Shown here: positions 1 to 6,970 of the stretch, piece by piece
How the letters are laid out: each line of letters starts with the position of its first letter
Position numbering within the stretch: position 1 is the stretch's first letter
Source of the DNA: an uncultured Bacillota bacterium
GTDB lineage: Bacteria; Bacillota_I; Bacilli_A; RF39; UBA660
Assembly: GCA_947176475.1 (NCBI GenBank)
Contig: CAMWQX010000008.1
Coordinates: forward strand, 1 to 12,983
Length of the DNA stretch: 12,983 nucleotides
Reading direction: 5' to 3'
Program-made: the position numbers and the translations under genes
The notes under the pieces: generated by a model
Database searches by the model: none
The model's input: the letters and a program-made list of their open reading frames with translations, nothing else
What the model was told of the DNA's origin: nothing

Positions 1-1
1 A

Positions 2-556
2 TATATAATTGTAAGACCAATAATAAATATTCTATTTAAGATTATCTTTTTACCTAGAATAGAAGGTCTTGATAATATTCCAAATTCTAGCAAAATTATC
101 TTAGCTGGCAATCATACGAGCAATCTTGATTGTTTACTTCTTATGAGTTCTACGAAAAGAGAAATTCATTTCCTAGCTAAAGTAGAATTATTTAAAGGGG
201 TACCTGGAATAATATTTAAAAATATGGGACTTATTCCTGTAGATCGGAGTAAACACAATGATGCGGCTATTGAAGATGCTTGTGAGTATCTAGAACATGA
301 TGAAGTAATTGGCATATTTCCCGAAGGCACTACGGAAAAAGGAAGAGGTTTAATGCCTTTTAAATATGGAGCATGTCGGATTGCCAAAGAATCTTCATCT
401 CCCATTGTTCCTTTTGTCATAACTGGTGCGTACTTGCCCTTTAAAAGAGTTAAGATTAAATTTTTACCACCTCTAAAGATAAAAGGGGATATAGCAAGGG
501 AAAATAAACGTTTATATGAAATGATAGATAAAGTTCTAAAGGAGGAATGCCTATGA
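2..556 (+). CDS. plsC: 1-acyl-sn-glycerol-3-phosphate acyltransferase family protein (PlsC/LPLAT), 5' end cut by window
   Basis: The reading frame is open from base 2, so the first in-frame ATG at 143 is internal; 184 residues are visible and I estimate about 8 to 10 are missing by comparison with the paralogue at 2279. The visible protein carries the acyltransferase motifs in order: NHxxxxD (H38 and D43 of the visible part, in NHTSNLD), the glycerol-phosphate-binding region around GLIPVDRSK, and FPEGT at 106-110. The NHxxxxD motif lies upstream of base 143, which proves the short start wrong. Family members move an acyl group from acyl-ACP or acyl-CoA to lysophosphatidic acid or another lysophospholipid at the inner face of the membrane. 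The TGA stop overlaps the ATG of the ligase gene (ATGA), indicating an operon and translational coupling. Which lysophospholipid it uses cannot be told from sequence. Confidence 0.92.
   Translation, partial: YIIVRPIINILFKIIFLPRIEGLDNIPNSSKIILAGNHTSNLDCLLLMSSTKREIHFLAKVELFKGVPGIIFKNMGLIPVDRSKHNDAAIEDACEYLEHDEVIGIFPEGTTEKGRGLMPFKYGACRIAKESSSPIVPFVITGAYLPFKRVKIKFLPPLKIKGDIARENKRLYEMIDKVLKEECL
538..545 (+). promoter_or_regulatory. Ribosome binding site deciding the ligase start
   Basis: AAAGGAGG lies inside the end of the upstream acyltransferase gene. It is 7 nt from the ATG at 553 but only 1 nt from the in-frame ATG at 547, so 553 is the better start. Confidence 0.75.
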
Positions 557-2286
557 GTATATTTGATGTATTTAGAAAGAAGAAACCAATTCCTGAACCA
601 TGGGCCAAATATTATAAAGAAGAGGAGTTAAACATTAAAATACCGAATATTAGCATGTTTGATCAAATTAGAATAAGTGCTAGTCGTTATCCTAATCATA
701 AAGCTATTGAATATTTTGGCTCAAAGATAACCTATAAAAAATTGGTAAAAAAGATTAATAAAGTTTCCATATCTTTAAAAAAGTTAGGTATTAAACAGGG
801 AGATATTGTCTCAATATGCTTACCCAATGTCCCTGAATCCTTAATAGTTTTATACGGATTAAATAAAATAGGTGCTATAGCCAATATGGTTCATCCACTT
901 TCGGCTGAAGAAGAGATTAAGCAAGCTCTTGTATCAACTAACAGTAAATTATTATTTATGATAGACTTATACTATAATAAGATTGAAAATATCCTTGAAG
1001 ATACTAAAGTAGAGAAGGTTATATATGTATCTGCTGCGGATTCGATGAATCCTTTTTTAGGGACCGTCTATCGTATAAGTCAAATTGGCAAATTTAAAAG
1101 GCATCCGCATAATAAAAAGCATATAAGTTATAACCAATTTAAGCGAATAAGTAACTTTGAAAAATTGGGACCTTATGAGCGTTTCGGTGCTAATACACCA
1201 GCTGTTATTATCCACAGTGGCGGAACTAGTGGAACACCTAAGAATGTCGTTATTCAAAACCGTGCCTTCTATTTAGGTGCTAAACAGACGGGAGATATCT
1301 GTCTTCACTTAAAACCTGGAGATTGTTGTTTAGCTATTATGCCCAATTTTCACGGCTTTGGGCTTTCCGTTTGCATGCATACACCTTTAACATTAGGTTG
1401 CTATACCATTATGATACCAACATTTGATTCGAAAAAATTTGATACATTGTTCAAAAAGACTAAACCAACAGTTGTACTTGGTGTGCCAACTCTTTTTGAA
1501 GCCCTTATCAATTGTCATAATGAACGCCATTTAGATTTATCTCATTTAAAATATCTTATAAGTGGAGGAGATGTGTTGCCTAAATCCTTAGAAGATCGTG
1601 TGAATGAGTATATGAGTGAGCATAATTCTAAAGCGCGTATTACTCAAGGTTATGGACTATCTGAAGCCTTAGCCGCTGTAACTCTTGCACATGATGATGT
1701 TAATAAAAGTGGTTCCATTGGTATTCCTTTACCAGGAAATCATGTTAAAATAATTGACCCAGCAACTCGTAAAACATTAAAGTATGGTAAAACCGGAGAA
1801 ATCGTTATTCATAGTAAGGCCTTCATGATGGGGTATTTAAATGATGAATCTGAGACCAATACGGCTCTTCAAATTCATGACGATGGTCATATTTGGTTAC
1901 ATACCGGAGACTTAGGTTATATGGATGAAGATGGTTTTATCTTCTATCAAGGTCGTGCAAAACGTATGATTATATCCAGTGGTTATAATGTCTACCCCTC
2001 ACATGTTGAAGAGGTAATTGAAGCGCATCCGGCTGTCTTACAATGTACAGTCGTTGGTATCCCTCATCCTTATAAACAAGAAGTAGTAAAAGCCTTCATC
2101 GTTTTAAAAGATGGATATCATAGTCTCTTTGTCAAATCTGAAATAAAAGAGTATTGTAAAAAGAATTTAGCTAAATATATGGTTCCTTATCAATATGTCT
2201 ATCGTAAGAAACTTCCTAAAACGAAATTAGGCAAAGTGGATTTTAAAGCTTTACAAAACGATAATCGAGGTAATGATGATGAATAA
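553..2286 (+). CDS. AMP-forming acyl-CoA synthetase / fatty acid ligase (ANL superfamily)
   Basis: A 577-residue adenylating enzyme expected to convert a carboxylic acid, probably a fatty acid, plus ATP to an acyl-AMP and then to a thioester with CoA or ACP. Visible ANL motifs, numbered from the ATG at 553, are the phosphate-binding loop HSGGTSGTPK (221-230), YGLSE (367-371), TGD (451-453), the hinge region with R468, GYNVYP (477-482), and PKTKLGKVD near the C-terminus, whose K561 is the expected adenylation lysine. All key residues are present, so it should be active. The start follows the AAAGGAGG site at 538. It sits between two acyltransferase genes, overlapping the upstream one by 4 nt and nearly touching the downstream one. 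This supports fatty acid activation feeding phospholipid acylation. Substrate and thiol acceptor (CoA versus ACP) are not determinable here. Confidence 0.9.
   Translation: MSIFDVFRKKKPIPEPWAKYYKEEELNIKIPNISMFDQIRISASRYPNHKAIEYFGSKITYKKLVKKINKVSISLKKLGIKQGDIVSICLPNVPESLIVLYGLNKIGAIANMVHPLSAEEEIKQALVSTNSKLLFMIDLYYNKIENILEDTKVEKVIYVSAADSMNPFLGTVYRISQIGKFKRHPHNKKHISYNQFKRISNFEKLGPYERFGANTPAVIIHSGGTSGTPKNVVIQNRAFYLGAKQTGDICLHLKPGDCCLAIMPNFHGFGLSVCMHTPLTLGCYTIMIPTFDSKKFDTLFKKTKPTVVLGVPTLFEALINCHNERHLDLSHLKYLISGGDVLPKSLEDRVNEYMSEHNSKARITQGYGLSEALAAVTLAHDDVNKSGSIGIPLPGNHVKIIDPATRKTLKYGKTGEIVIHSKAFMMGYLNDESETNTALQIHDDGHIWLHTGDLGYMDEDGFIFYQGRAKRMIISSGYNVYPSHVEEVIEAHPAVLQCTVVGIPHPYKQEVVKAFIVLKDGYHSLFVKSEIKEYCKKNLAKYMVPYQYVYRKKLPKTKLGKVDFKALQNDNRGNDDE
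2267..2271 (+). promoter_or_regulatory. Ribosome binding site for second acyltransferase
   Basis: GAGGT lies 7 nt before the third of three consecutive in-frame ATG codons (2273, 2276, 2279). The first two would leave spacings of 1 and 4 nt, so 2279 is favoured. Confidence 0.5.
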
Positions 2287-2878
2287 GAAACCCTTTCTTT
2301 ACCGAGTAGGTGTTTTCTTACTTGGACCCATCTTTAAACTTTATTATAATCCCAAAATAATTGGTGCGGAAAATATTCCTGAATCTGGACCAATATTAAT
2401 TGTGGGAAATCATATCCATTTATATGATCAATGTCATGCTCTTATTTCTACTAAACGCTTTATAACTTATATGGCTAAAAAAGAGTATTTTGATTCTAAG
2501 AAGACCGCTTGGTTCTTTAAAAGTGTTGGCTGCATACCAGTTGATCGATCTAAAAAAGATGAACATGCCGTCGAATCTGCTTTAGAAGTTTTAAAAAGTG
2601 GCGGAGCTGTTGGATTATTTCCGGAAGGTACAAGAAATAAAACGGATTTATTTTTACAACCCTTTAAATTCGGTGCGGTATCTATGGCTAAGAAAACCGA
2701 TGCTTACTTAGTTCCTTTTGGTATAACGGGTGCATATAAATTCCGTAGCAAGAATTTATGTGTTCGTTTTGGTAAACCCTTTAAAGTAGGTAATATGGAA
2801 CTTGATAAAGCCAATGATAAACTATTTCATACTGTTGAAAAATTAATGAAAGAGAATTTACATGAGAATAATCACTAA
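2279..2878 (+). CDS. plsC: 1-acyl-sn-glycerol-3-phosphate acyltransferase family protein (PlsC/LPLAT), second copy
   Basis: A complete 199-residue acyltransferase, paralogous to the gene at the window start. Motifs are NHxxxxD (H45 and D50, in NHIHLYD), CIPVDR around 85-90 and FPEGTR (114-119). The N-terminal hydrophobic stretch near residues 6-24 (FLYRVGVFLLGPIFKLYY) suits monotopic membrane association. Three tandem ATG codons precede the gene; the GAGGT spacing favours 2279, though 2273 or 2276 would add only one or two Met. The start overlaps the stop of the ligase gene, so the three genes form one operon. Known family members acylate lysophosphatidate or other lysophospholipids. Two copies around one ligase suggests different acceptor or acyl-chain preferences, which is inference. 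The gene ends directly in a terminator hairpin. Confidence 0.93.
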   Translation: MNKKPFLYRVGVFLLGPIFKLYYNPKIIGAENIPESGPILIVGNHIHLYDQCHALISTKRFITYMAKKEYFDSKKTAWFFKSVGCIPVDRSKKDEHAVESALEVLKSGGAVGLFPEGTRNKTDLFLQPFKFGAVSMAKKTDAYLVPFGITGAYKFRSKNLCVRFGKPFKVGNMELDKANDKLFHTVEKLMKENLHENNH

Positions 2879-2897
2879 AATGATTATTCTTTTTTTC
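2865..2897 (+). terminator. Rho-independent terminator of the lipid operon
   Basis: Perfect 10-bp inverted repeat (AGAATAATCA at 2865-2874, TGATTATTCT at 2881-2890) with a 6-nt loop, followed by a T run to 2896. The stem begins inside the last codons of the acyltransferase, and its stop codon lies in the loop. Confidence 0.85.
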
Positions 2898-2925
2898 TAA
2901 GAGAAAGTATTATTGCTTTCTCTTA
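2898..2925. repeat. Perfect 10-bp inverted repeat just after the terminator
   Basis: TAAGAGAAAG (2898-2907) and CTTTCTCTTA (2916-2925) are perfect complements around an 8-nt loop. No T tract follows on either strand, so it is not a standard terminator. It lies between the operon terminator and the htpG promoter. It may act as a back-up hairpin or have no function. Confidence 0.5.
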
Positions 2926-2938
2926 ATTTATTATATTA

Positions 2939-2965
2939 TTAGCACTTATATGTTGACAGTGCTAA
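2939..2965 (+). promoter_or_regulatory. CIRCE element (HrcA operator) upstream of htpG
   Basis: TTAGCACT (2939-2946) and AGTGCTAA (2958-2965) form a perfect 8-bp inverted repeat. Counting the ninth position of each arm, it matches the CIRCE consensus TTAGCACTC-N9-GAGTGCTAA with the same 9-nt centre; only the innermost pair differs (T and C in place of C and G). CIRCE is the binding site of the heat-shock repressor HrcA in Bacillota and many other bacteria. The operator covers the -35 box of the htpG promoter, so bound HrcA should block RNA polymerase. Confidence 0.93.
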
Positions 2966-2981
2966 TAATCCGTGGTATATA
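2953..2981 (+). promoter_or_regulatory. SigA-type promoter of htpG
   Basis: A perfect -35 TTGACA (2953-2958) and a -10 TATATA (2976-2981) are separated by exactly 17 nt. The -35 overlaps the centre and right arm of the CIRCE element. Transcription should start near 2988, giving a leader of about 67 nt. Confidence 0.85.
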
Positions 2982-2987
2982 TTAATT

Positions 2988-3029
2988 ATGAGTTTTAACT
3001 CATGTATAAATAATTGTTTTTAAATTATT
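2988..3029 (+). other. Two small inverted repeats in the htpG leader
   Basis: ATGAGTT/AACTCAT (2988-3003, 2-nt loop) would lie at the very 5' end of the transcript. AATAATT/AATTATT (3009-3015 and 3023-3029) follows. The second is all A-U and weak, with an alternative pairing of ATAAATAA (3006-3013) and TTATTTAT (3028-3035). The first may protect the 5' end of the mRNA; a thermosensor role is speculative. Confidence 0.35.
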
Positions 3030-3054
3030 ATTTATTTAATAAGGAGGATATATA

Positions 3055-4932
3055 ATGGCTAAAAAACAATTTAAAGCAGAATCAAAAAAATTAATGGATT
3101 TAATGATAAACTCCATCTATACAAATAAGGAGATATTCTTAAGAGAATTAATTTCCAATGCGAGTGATGCAATTGATAAATTGCATTATAAATCATTGAC
3201 CGATGATAAAATAAAAGTTAAGAAAAGTGACTTTTGCATCAATGTATCTGTTGATGAAGATGCAAGAACAATAACGATATCTGATAATGGTATTGGTATG
3301 AGTGCCGATGAACTTGAAAATAACTTAGGTACTATTGCTAAATCTGGTTCAAGTTTATTTAAAGAGGAAAATCAACATAAAAAAGATATTGACATCATTG
3401 GGCAATTTGGTGTTGGTTTCTATTCCTCATTTATGGTTGCTGATAAAATAGAAGTTATCTCTAAAGCTTATGGAAGTGATGAAGCTAATAAATGGGAATC
3501 AACTGGTATTGATGGTTATACGATAACTAAGGCTGAAAAAGAGTCTTACGGAACGGATATTATTCTTACCTTAAAAGAGGACACGGAAGATGTTGATTAT
3601 TCAGAATTCTTACATGATCATACCTTGGAGAGTCTAATTAAAAAATATTCTAATTACATAACTTATCCAATCAAGATGACTTTATCACATCGTGAACTTA
3701 AAAAAGGTAGCAAGGATGAATATGAAGACGTTTATGAAGAAGAAACTATAAATGATATGGTGCCTCTATGGAAACGCAACAAAAGTAAAATTAAAGAAAG
3801 CGAATATAATACTTTTTATTCGGATAAATTCTTTGATTATGAAGAGCCAACAAGCGTAATTCACACATCAGCTGAAGGTTTAGTAAGTTATAATTCACTA
3901 TTGTTTATTCCATCCCATGCCCCATATGATTATTACACGAAAAATTATGAAAAAGGTCTTCAACTTTATTCTAATGGAGTTCTAATCATGGAAAAATGTA
4001 AAGAACTTATACCTGATTACTTTAGCTTTGTCAAAGGTGTTGTTGATTCTCCAGATTTATCTTTAAATATCTCCAGAGAAATCTTACAACAAGATAAGAG
4101 TTTAAAGACCATTGCTAAATCTCTAGAAGGGAAGATTGTTAAAGAACTTGAAACTTTAATGGAAGAAAATCGTGAAAAGTATGAAAAATTCTTTGAAGCA
4201 TTTGGCAATCAATTGAAGTTTGGTGTTTATGATAATTTTGGTATGAATAAGGAAAAATTACAAGATTTACTTATTTTTACTTCATCAAAAGATAAGAAGA
4301 AAATATCTTTAGCTGAATATGTTAACAATATGAGTGAAAATCAAGATAGTATTTATTATGTATGTGGTGAGACTATTGATAAAATTGATTTACTTCCTCA
4401 AGTTGAAACGTTTAAAGATAAAGATTTAGATATTCTTTATTGTACTGATTACATGGATGAATTTGTTCTTCAAACCATTGGAACATATAAAGATAAGAAA
4501 ATGGTTAATATTGCTAAAGAAAACATTGATTTAAGCGATGAAGAAGATAAAGAAAAGTTAAAGAAGAAAAATGAAGATATGAAGGATATGCTTGGGCTTA
4601 TGAAAGATGCCATTGGTGATGTTTCTGAAGTAAGATTTACTAATCGCTTAAAAACTCATCCAGTATGTTTAGTAAGTGCTGGTGATATTACGATTGAAAT
4701 GGAAAAAGTTATCAATGCCATGCCAACTGATGAGCATATCAACGCGACAAAAATCTTAGAAATCAATGAAAATCATAAAATTGTTGAAAAGTTAAGTGAA
4801 CTATATAAGAAAGATAAGGATGCCTTAAAGAATTATAGTAAGATTCTTTATGCTCAAGCTCGATTAATTGAAGGATTGCCAATTGATAATCCAACAGAAC
4901 TATCTAATCTTATATGTGATGAATTAGCTTAA
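3055..4932 (+). CDS. htpG: Molecular chaperone HtpG (bacterial Hsp90)
   Basis: A full-length 625-residue Hsp90 homologue, a cytoplasmic ATP-dependent dimeric chaperone that remodels client proteins with the DnaK system. The N-terminal GHKL ATPase domain is intact: LRELISNASDAIDKL with catalytic E31 and Mg-binding N35, DNGIGM (78-83), the lid region GTIAKSGS (92-99) and GQFGVGF (116-122). Middle and C-terminal dimerisation domains follow at about 220-500 and 500-625. The C-terminus has no MEEVD tail, as expected for bacteria. The start is set by AAGGAGG 7 nt upstream of the ATG. It is a single-gene unit, with its own CIRCE-controlled promoter and its own terminator. CIRCE control is worth noting because htpG of Bacillus subtilis is not part of the HrcA regulon. 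Confidence 0.98.
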   Translation: MAKKQFKAESKKLMDLMINSIYTNKEIFLRELISNASDAIDKLHYKSLTDDKIKVKKSDFCINVSVDEDARTITISDNGIGMSADELENNLGTIAKSGSSLFKEENQHKKDIDIIGQFGVGFYSSFMVADKIEVISKAYGSDEANKWESTGIDGYTITKAEKESYGTDIILTLKEDTEDVDYSEFLHDHTLESLIKKYSNYITYPIKMTLSHRELKKGSKDEYEDVYEEETINDMVPLWKRNKSKIKESEYNTFYSDKFFDYEEPTSVIHTSAEGLVSYNSLLFIPSHAPYDYYTKNYEKGLQLYSNGVLIMEKCKELIPDYFSFVKGVVDSPDLSLNISREILQQDKSLKTIAKSLEGKIVKELETLMEENREKYEKFFEAFGNQLKFGVYDNFGMNKEKLQDLLIFTSSKDKKKISLAEYVNNMSENQDSIYYVCGETIDKIDLLPQVETFKDKDLDILYCTDYMDEFVLQTIGTYKDKKMVNIAKENIDLSDEEDKEKLKKKNEDMKDMLGLMKDAIGDVSEVRFTNRLKTHPVCLVSAGDITIEMEKVINAMPTDEHINATKILEINENHKIVEKLSELYKKDKDALKNYSKILYAQARLIEGLPIDNPTELSNLICDELA

Positions 4933-4937
4933 ATAAA

Positions 4938-4965
4938 AAGTGTCTATTTATAGATGCTTTTTTTT
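4938..4965 (+). terminator. Rho-independent terminator of htpG
   Basis: A 10-bp stem (4938-4947 with 4950-4959) that includes two G-U pairs and a 2-nt loop, followed by a T run to 4965. It begins 5 nt after the htpG stop. Confidence 0.8.
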
Positions 4966-4973
4966 GATAAAAA

Positions 4974-4982
4974 TGATATACT
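4974..4982 (+). promoter_or_regulatory. Extended -10 promoter of the DUF1848 gene
   Basis: TGATATACT has the TGN extended element and a -10 TATACT at 4977-4982. No convincing -35 is seen. It lies 8 nt after the htpG terminator T run and would give a leader of about 52 nt. Confidence 0.5.
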
Positions 4983-5041
4983 AACAAAAAAGAAAAGTAA
5001 AAATCCAAGTTTGAAAAAATTATTTATAGGAGAGAAAAAGT

Positions 5042-5929
5042 ATGATTCTAAATGTCAGTGGAAGAACCGATATCGTCGCCTTTTATACCGAATGGTTTAT
5101 GAAGAGATTAGAAGCTGGTTTTGTTGATGTCCGTAATCCTTTTAATAAACATTTAGTAAGTCGCATCTTTTTTTCAGATGTCGATGCCATCCTTTTTTGT
5201 ACGAAAAATCCGACACCCATCGTAAAGTATTTACCTAAAATTGATAAACCAATTATTTTTCACGTAACCCTTACTCCCTATAAAAAGAATATTGAACCCA
5301 ATGTTCCTGATAAAAGTGAGATTATTGAATCTATAAAGAAGATTTCTAAAATAATTGGTGCCGATAATATCTATATTCGTTATGATCCGATTCTTTTAAA
5401 TGATGAATACAACCTTGAATATCACGAGAAAGCTTTTGCTCGAGTAACATCTCTTTTAGAAGGTTATGTTAAACATATAATTGTCTCGTTTATCGATGAT
5501 TATAAAAATGTTCGCAAGAATATGGGTGTTCTTAAGTATCGTGAATTTACGAAAGATGACTATAAATTTATTGGTGAAAAATTTAGCAATATCGCGAGAA
5601 CCCATAATATGACTGTTCAAACTTGTTTTGAAGATGAAACATTAGTTGAATATGGATTTATTAAAGGCGAATGTATGTCTAGTGAGATGGCTTATGCCTT
5701 AACGGGAAAAAAATATCCTCGTTGGAAAGCTCGTAAAGAGGGCAAATGCGAATGTGTTCAAATGGTTGATATTGGCGATTATAATTGTTGTAAGCATTTT
5801 TGCAAATATTGCTATGCTAACTATGATGAAAAACGCGTACAAGACAATTTTTTCCATCATGATGATAATTCATCCTTACTAATTGGTCACATCGAAGAAA
5901 CTGATATTATAAAAAGAAGACAAAAATAA
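5042..5929 (+). CDS. DUF1848 family protein with C-terminal Fe-S/radical-SAM-like cysteine cluster
   Basis: A complete 295-residue protein recognised by its N-terminus (SGRTDIVAFYTEWFMKRL), the VRNPFN motif and LFCTKNP. These, with the conserved D-x-x-Y-NCC-x-x-x-C-x-x-CYAN tail, are typical of DUF1848. The family has no assigned function. Its C-terminal cysteines are known to resemble the Fe-S motif that radical SAM enzymes carry at their N-terminus. Here C250, C254 and C257 give CxxxCxxC followed by YA, and C236, C238 and C249 are nearby, enough for a [4Fe-4S] cluster. The preceding 230 residues look like a mixed alpha/beta, possibly TIM-barrel, fold. AGGAG about 9 nt upstream supports the ATG. 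The gene stands alone between a plus-strand promoter and a bidirectional terminator. A SAM-dependent reaction is inference. Confidence 0.85.
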   Translation: MILNVSGRTDIVAFYTEWFMKRLEAGFVDVRNPFNKHLVSRIFFSDVDAILFCTKNPTPIVKYLPKIDKPIIFHVTLTPYKKNIEPNVPDKSEIIESIKKISKIIGADNIYIRYDPILLNDEYNLEYHEKAFARVTSLLEGYVKHIIVSFIDDYKNVRKNMGVLKYREFTKDDYKFIGEKFSNIARTHNMTVQTCFEDETLVEYGFIKGECMSSEMAYALTGKKYPRWKARKEGKCECVQMVDIGDYNCCKHFCKYCYANYDEKRVQDNFFHHDDNSSLLIGHIEETDIIKRRQK

Positions 5930-5931
5930 AA

Positions 5932-5955
5932 CTTGCTATATTAGCAAGCTTTTTT
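5932..5955. terminator. Bidirectional terminator between convergent genes
   Basis: CTTGCTA (5932-5938) and TAGCAAG (5942-5948) form a 7-bp stem with a 3-nt loop. On the plus strand a T run follows (5950-5955); on the minus strand the A-rich flank at 5922-5931 gives the T tract. The stop codon of the minus-strand gene (5941-5943) lies within the hairpin. Confidence 0.8.
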
Positions 5956-6882
5956 CTTTTCTTCATCAACATATGCTAAGATTTTTGGCAATTCTCCAAT
6001 GAATAGACAAAGTGAACCAGAATATTTTTGATCAACTGATGTTTTCCATAAAGTTAAATCATCTTTATCTTTCTTCTTAGCTTCATATAAAGCATAATTA
6101 GTACTTATAAAATTTAAATATTCTAAATAGACATCTAAAGGTGATTTTAAATAATGTTCACCAATAATAAATTCCAATAAGACACTTTCTAAAACCTCTT
6201 CAGGTAATTCTCTGTTTTCCTTACATGTCTTATACCAATAATCCTGAATATTACTTATAAACTCATAAAGGAATGCACCCTTTCTATCGCCAGGGAAATA
6301 AAATGTCTTAACTTCATTCACCACGTCTTCTGGTACAAAGGGAACGCGAAGAGAGTAGTAATAGCTATACCAATTGCGATATTTTAAATATGGCTTTTTA
6401 TTTTGGACTTTAGCATCAACCGTATTATTCTTATATTCTTTTAATGCTGCATCATTTTCTAAATCGACAACTTTATCTACACAAGGAAAGAATAGCTTAT
6501 AGTAAACATCTTTAGGCCAAACACCCATAAAAGTTACATCATATACCCAAGTCTCATCTTCAATCCAAGCATGAGGGAAATCTCCCTTATCAAAAGCACT
6601 TAATCTTCCTTCACATAATTTAAAATTTCTTCCTGCCATAGCTAAAGCTAAATATCTTGAAAACTGATGGCATTTACCAATACTATAAGACGAGTTTAAA
6701 GCATCTAGATAATTCGTTTTTAAATCTTCATTTCCGGCATCGACATGACTATTTAAATAATCTAAAATATCTTTATCGAAGGGAACTACAACGCCACCTT
6801 CTACATATTCTTCAATTTTTCGATAAATATTCATATCTTCTTTACTATGGACTCTCATTAAATCATCATAATTACATAACAT
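5941..6882 (-). CDS. Transglutaminase-like (papain-fold) protein of unknown substrate
   Basis: A 313-residue cytoplasmic protein with no signal peptide or membrane segment. I see a transglutaminase-like core: C71 in GKCHQFSRYLALAMAG at the head of a helix, H104 in FPHAWIEDE, and D115 in VYDVTF. This is the Cys-His-Asp order and spacing of that superfamily, followed by W and Y-rich sequence. It could be a peptidase, amidase, acyltransferase or an inactive relative. I recognise no named family for the full length. The ATG at 6882 follows AAGGGGG by 6 nt. The in-frame ATG at 6927 is upstream of the probable -10 (6907-6912), so it should not be in the message. It converges on the DUF1848 gene and diverges from the membrane-anchored gene at 6971. 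Confidence 0.75.
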   Translation of the reverse strand: MLCNYDDLMRVHSKEDMNIYRKIEEYVEGGVVVPFDKDILDYLNSHVDAGNEDLKTNYLDALNSSYSIGKCHQFSRYLALAMAGRNFKLCEGRLSAFDKGDFPHAWIEDETWVYDVTFMGVWPKDVYYKLFFPCVDKVVDLENDAALKEYKNNTVDAKVQNKKPYLKYRNWYSYYYSLRVPFVPEDVVNEVKTFYFPGDRKGAFLYEFISNIQDYWYKTCKENRELPEEVLESVLLEFIIGEHYLKSPLDVYLEYLNFISTNYALYEAKKKDKDDLTLWKTSVDQKYSGSLCLFIGELPKILAYVDEEKKKAC

Positions 6883-6906
6883 AAATATCCCCCTTAAATG
6901 CTGAAT

Positions 6907-6935
6907 AATATACCATAATATGCCCATTTTTTCAA
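6907..6935 (-). promoter_or_regulatory. SigA-type promoter of the minus-strand transglutaminase-like gene
   Basis: On the minus strand, TTGAAA (6930-6935) and TATATT (6907-6912) are separated by 17 nt. Transcription would start near 6900, leaving a leader of about 18 nt. It overlaps the divergent promoter region of the gene at 6971. Confidence 0.7.
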
Positions 6936-6940
6936 ATTTT

Positions 6941-6949
6941 TGCTATAAT
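6941..6949 (+). promoter_or_regulatory. Extended -10 promoter of the membrane-anchored lipocalin-like gene
   Basis: TGCTATAAT gives a perfect -10 (6944-6949) with a TGN extension. No clear -35 is present, because that region is taken by the divergent promoter. The start near 6956 leaves only about 15 nt of leader. Confidence 0.75.
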
Positions 6950-6970
6950 ATAAATGGAAGTGAAAGTAAA

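Noticed and set aside
166..420. Antisense open frames of about 60-90 codons inside the real genes (also at 1057-1257, 4017-4208, 6657-6884, 7598-7819, 8286-8501 and 9054-9317)
   Set aside because: They oppose genes with clear domain evidence, and their products look like nothing recognisable.
143..556. Short version of the first acyltransferase starting at the ATG at 143
   Set aside because: The frame is open to base 2 and the NHxxxxD catalytic motif lies upstream of 143, so this ATG is internal.
4983..5041. Possible riboswitch in the DUF1848 leader
   Set aside because: The leader is about 50 nt, A-rich and without a clear stem; no known aptamer consensus was seen.
6883..6927. N-terminal extension of the minus-strand transglutaminase-like protein from the ATG at 6927
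   Set aside because: It lies upstream of the predicted -10 box and start site; the ATG at 6882 has an AAGGGGG site at proper spacing.
6920..6970. N-terminal extension of the lipocalin-like protein from the ATG at 6920
   Set aside because: It lies upstream of the TATAAT box at 6944-6949 and would place a non-signal sequence before the membrane anchor.
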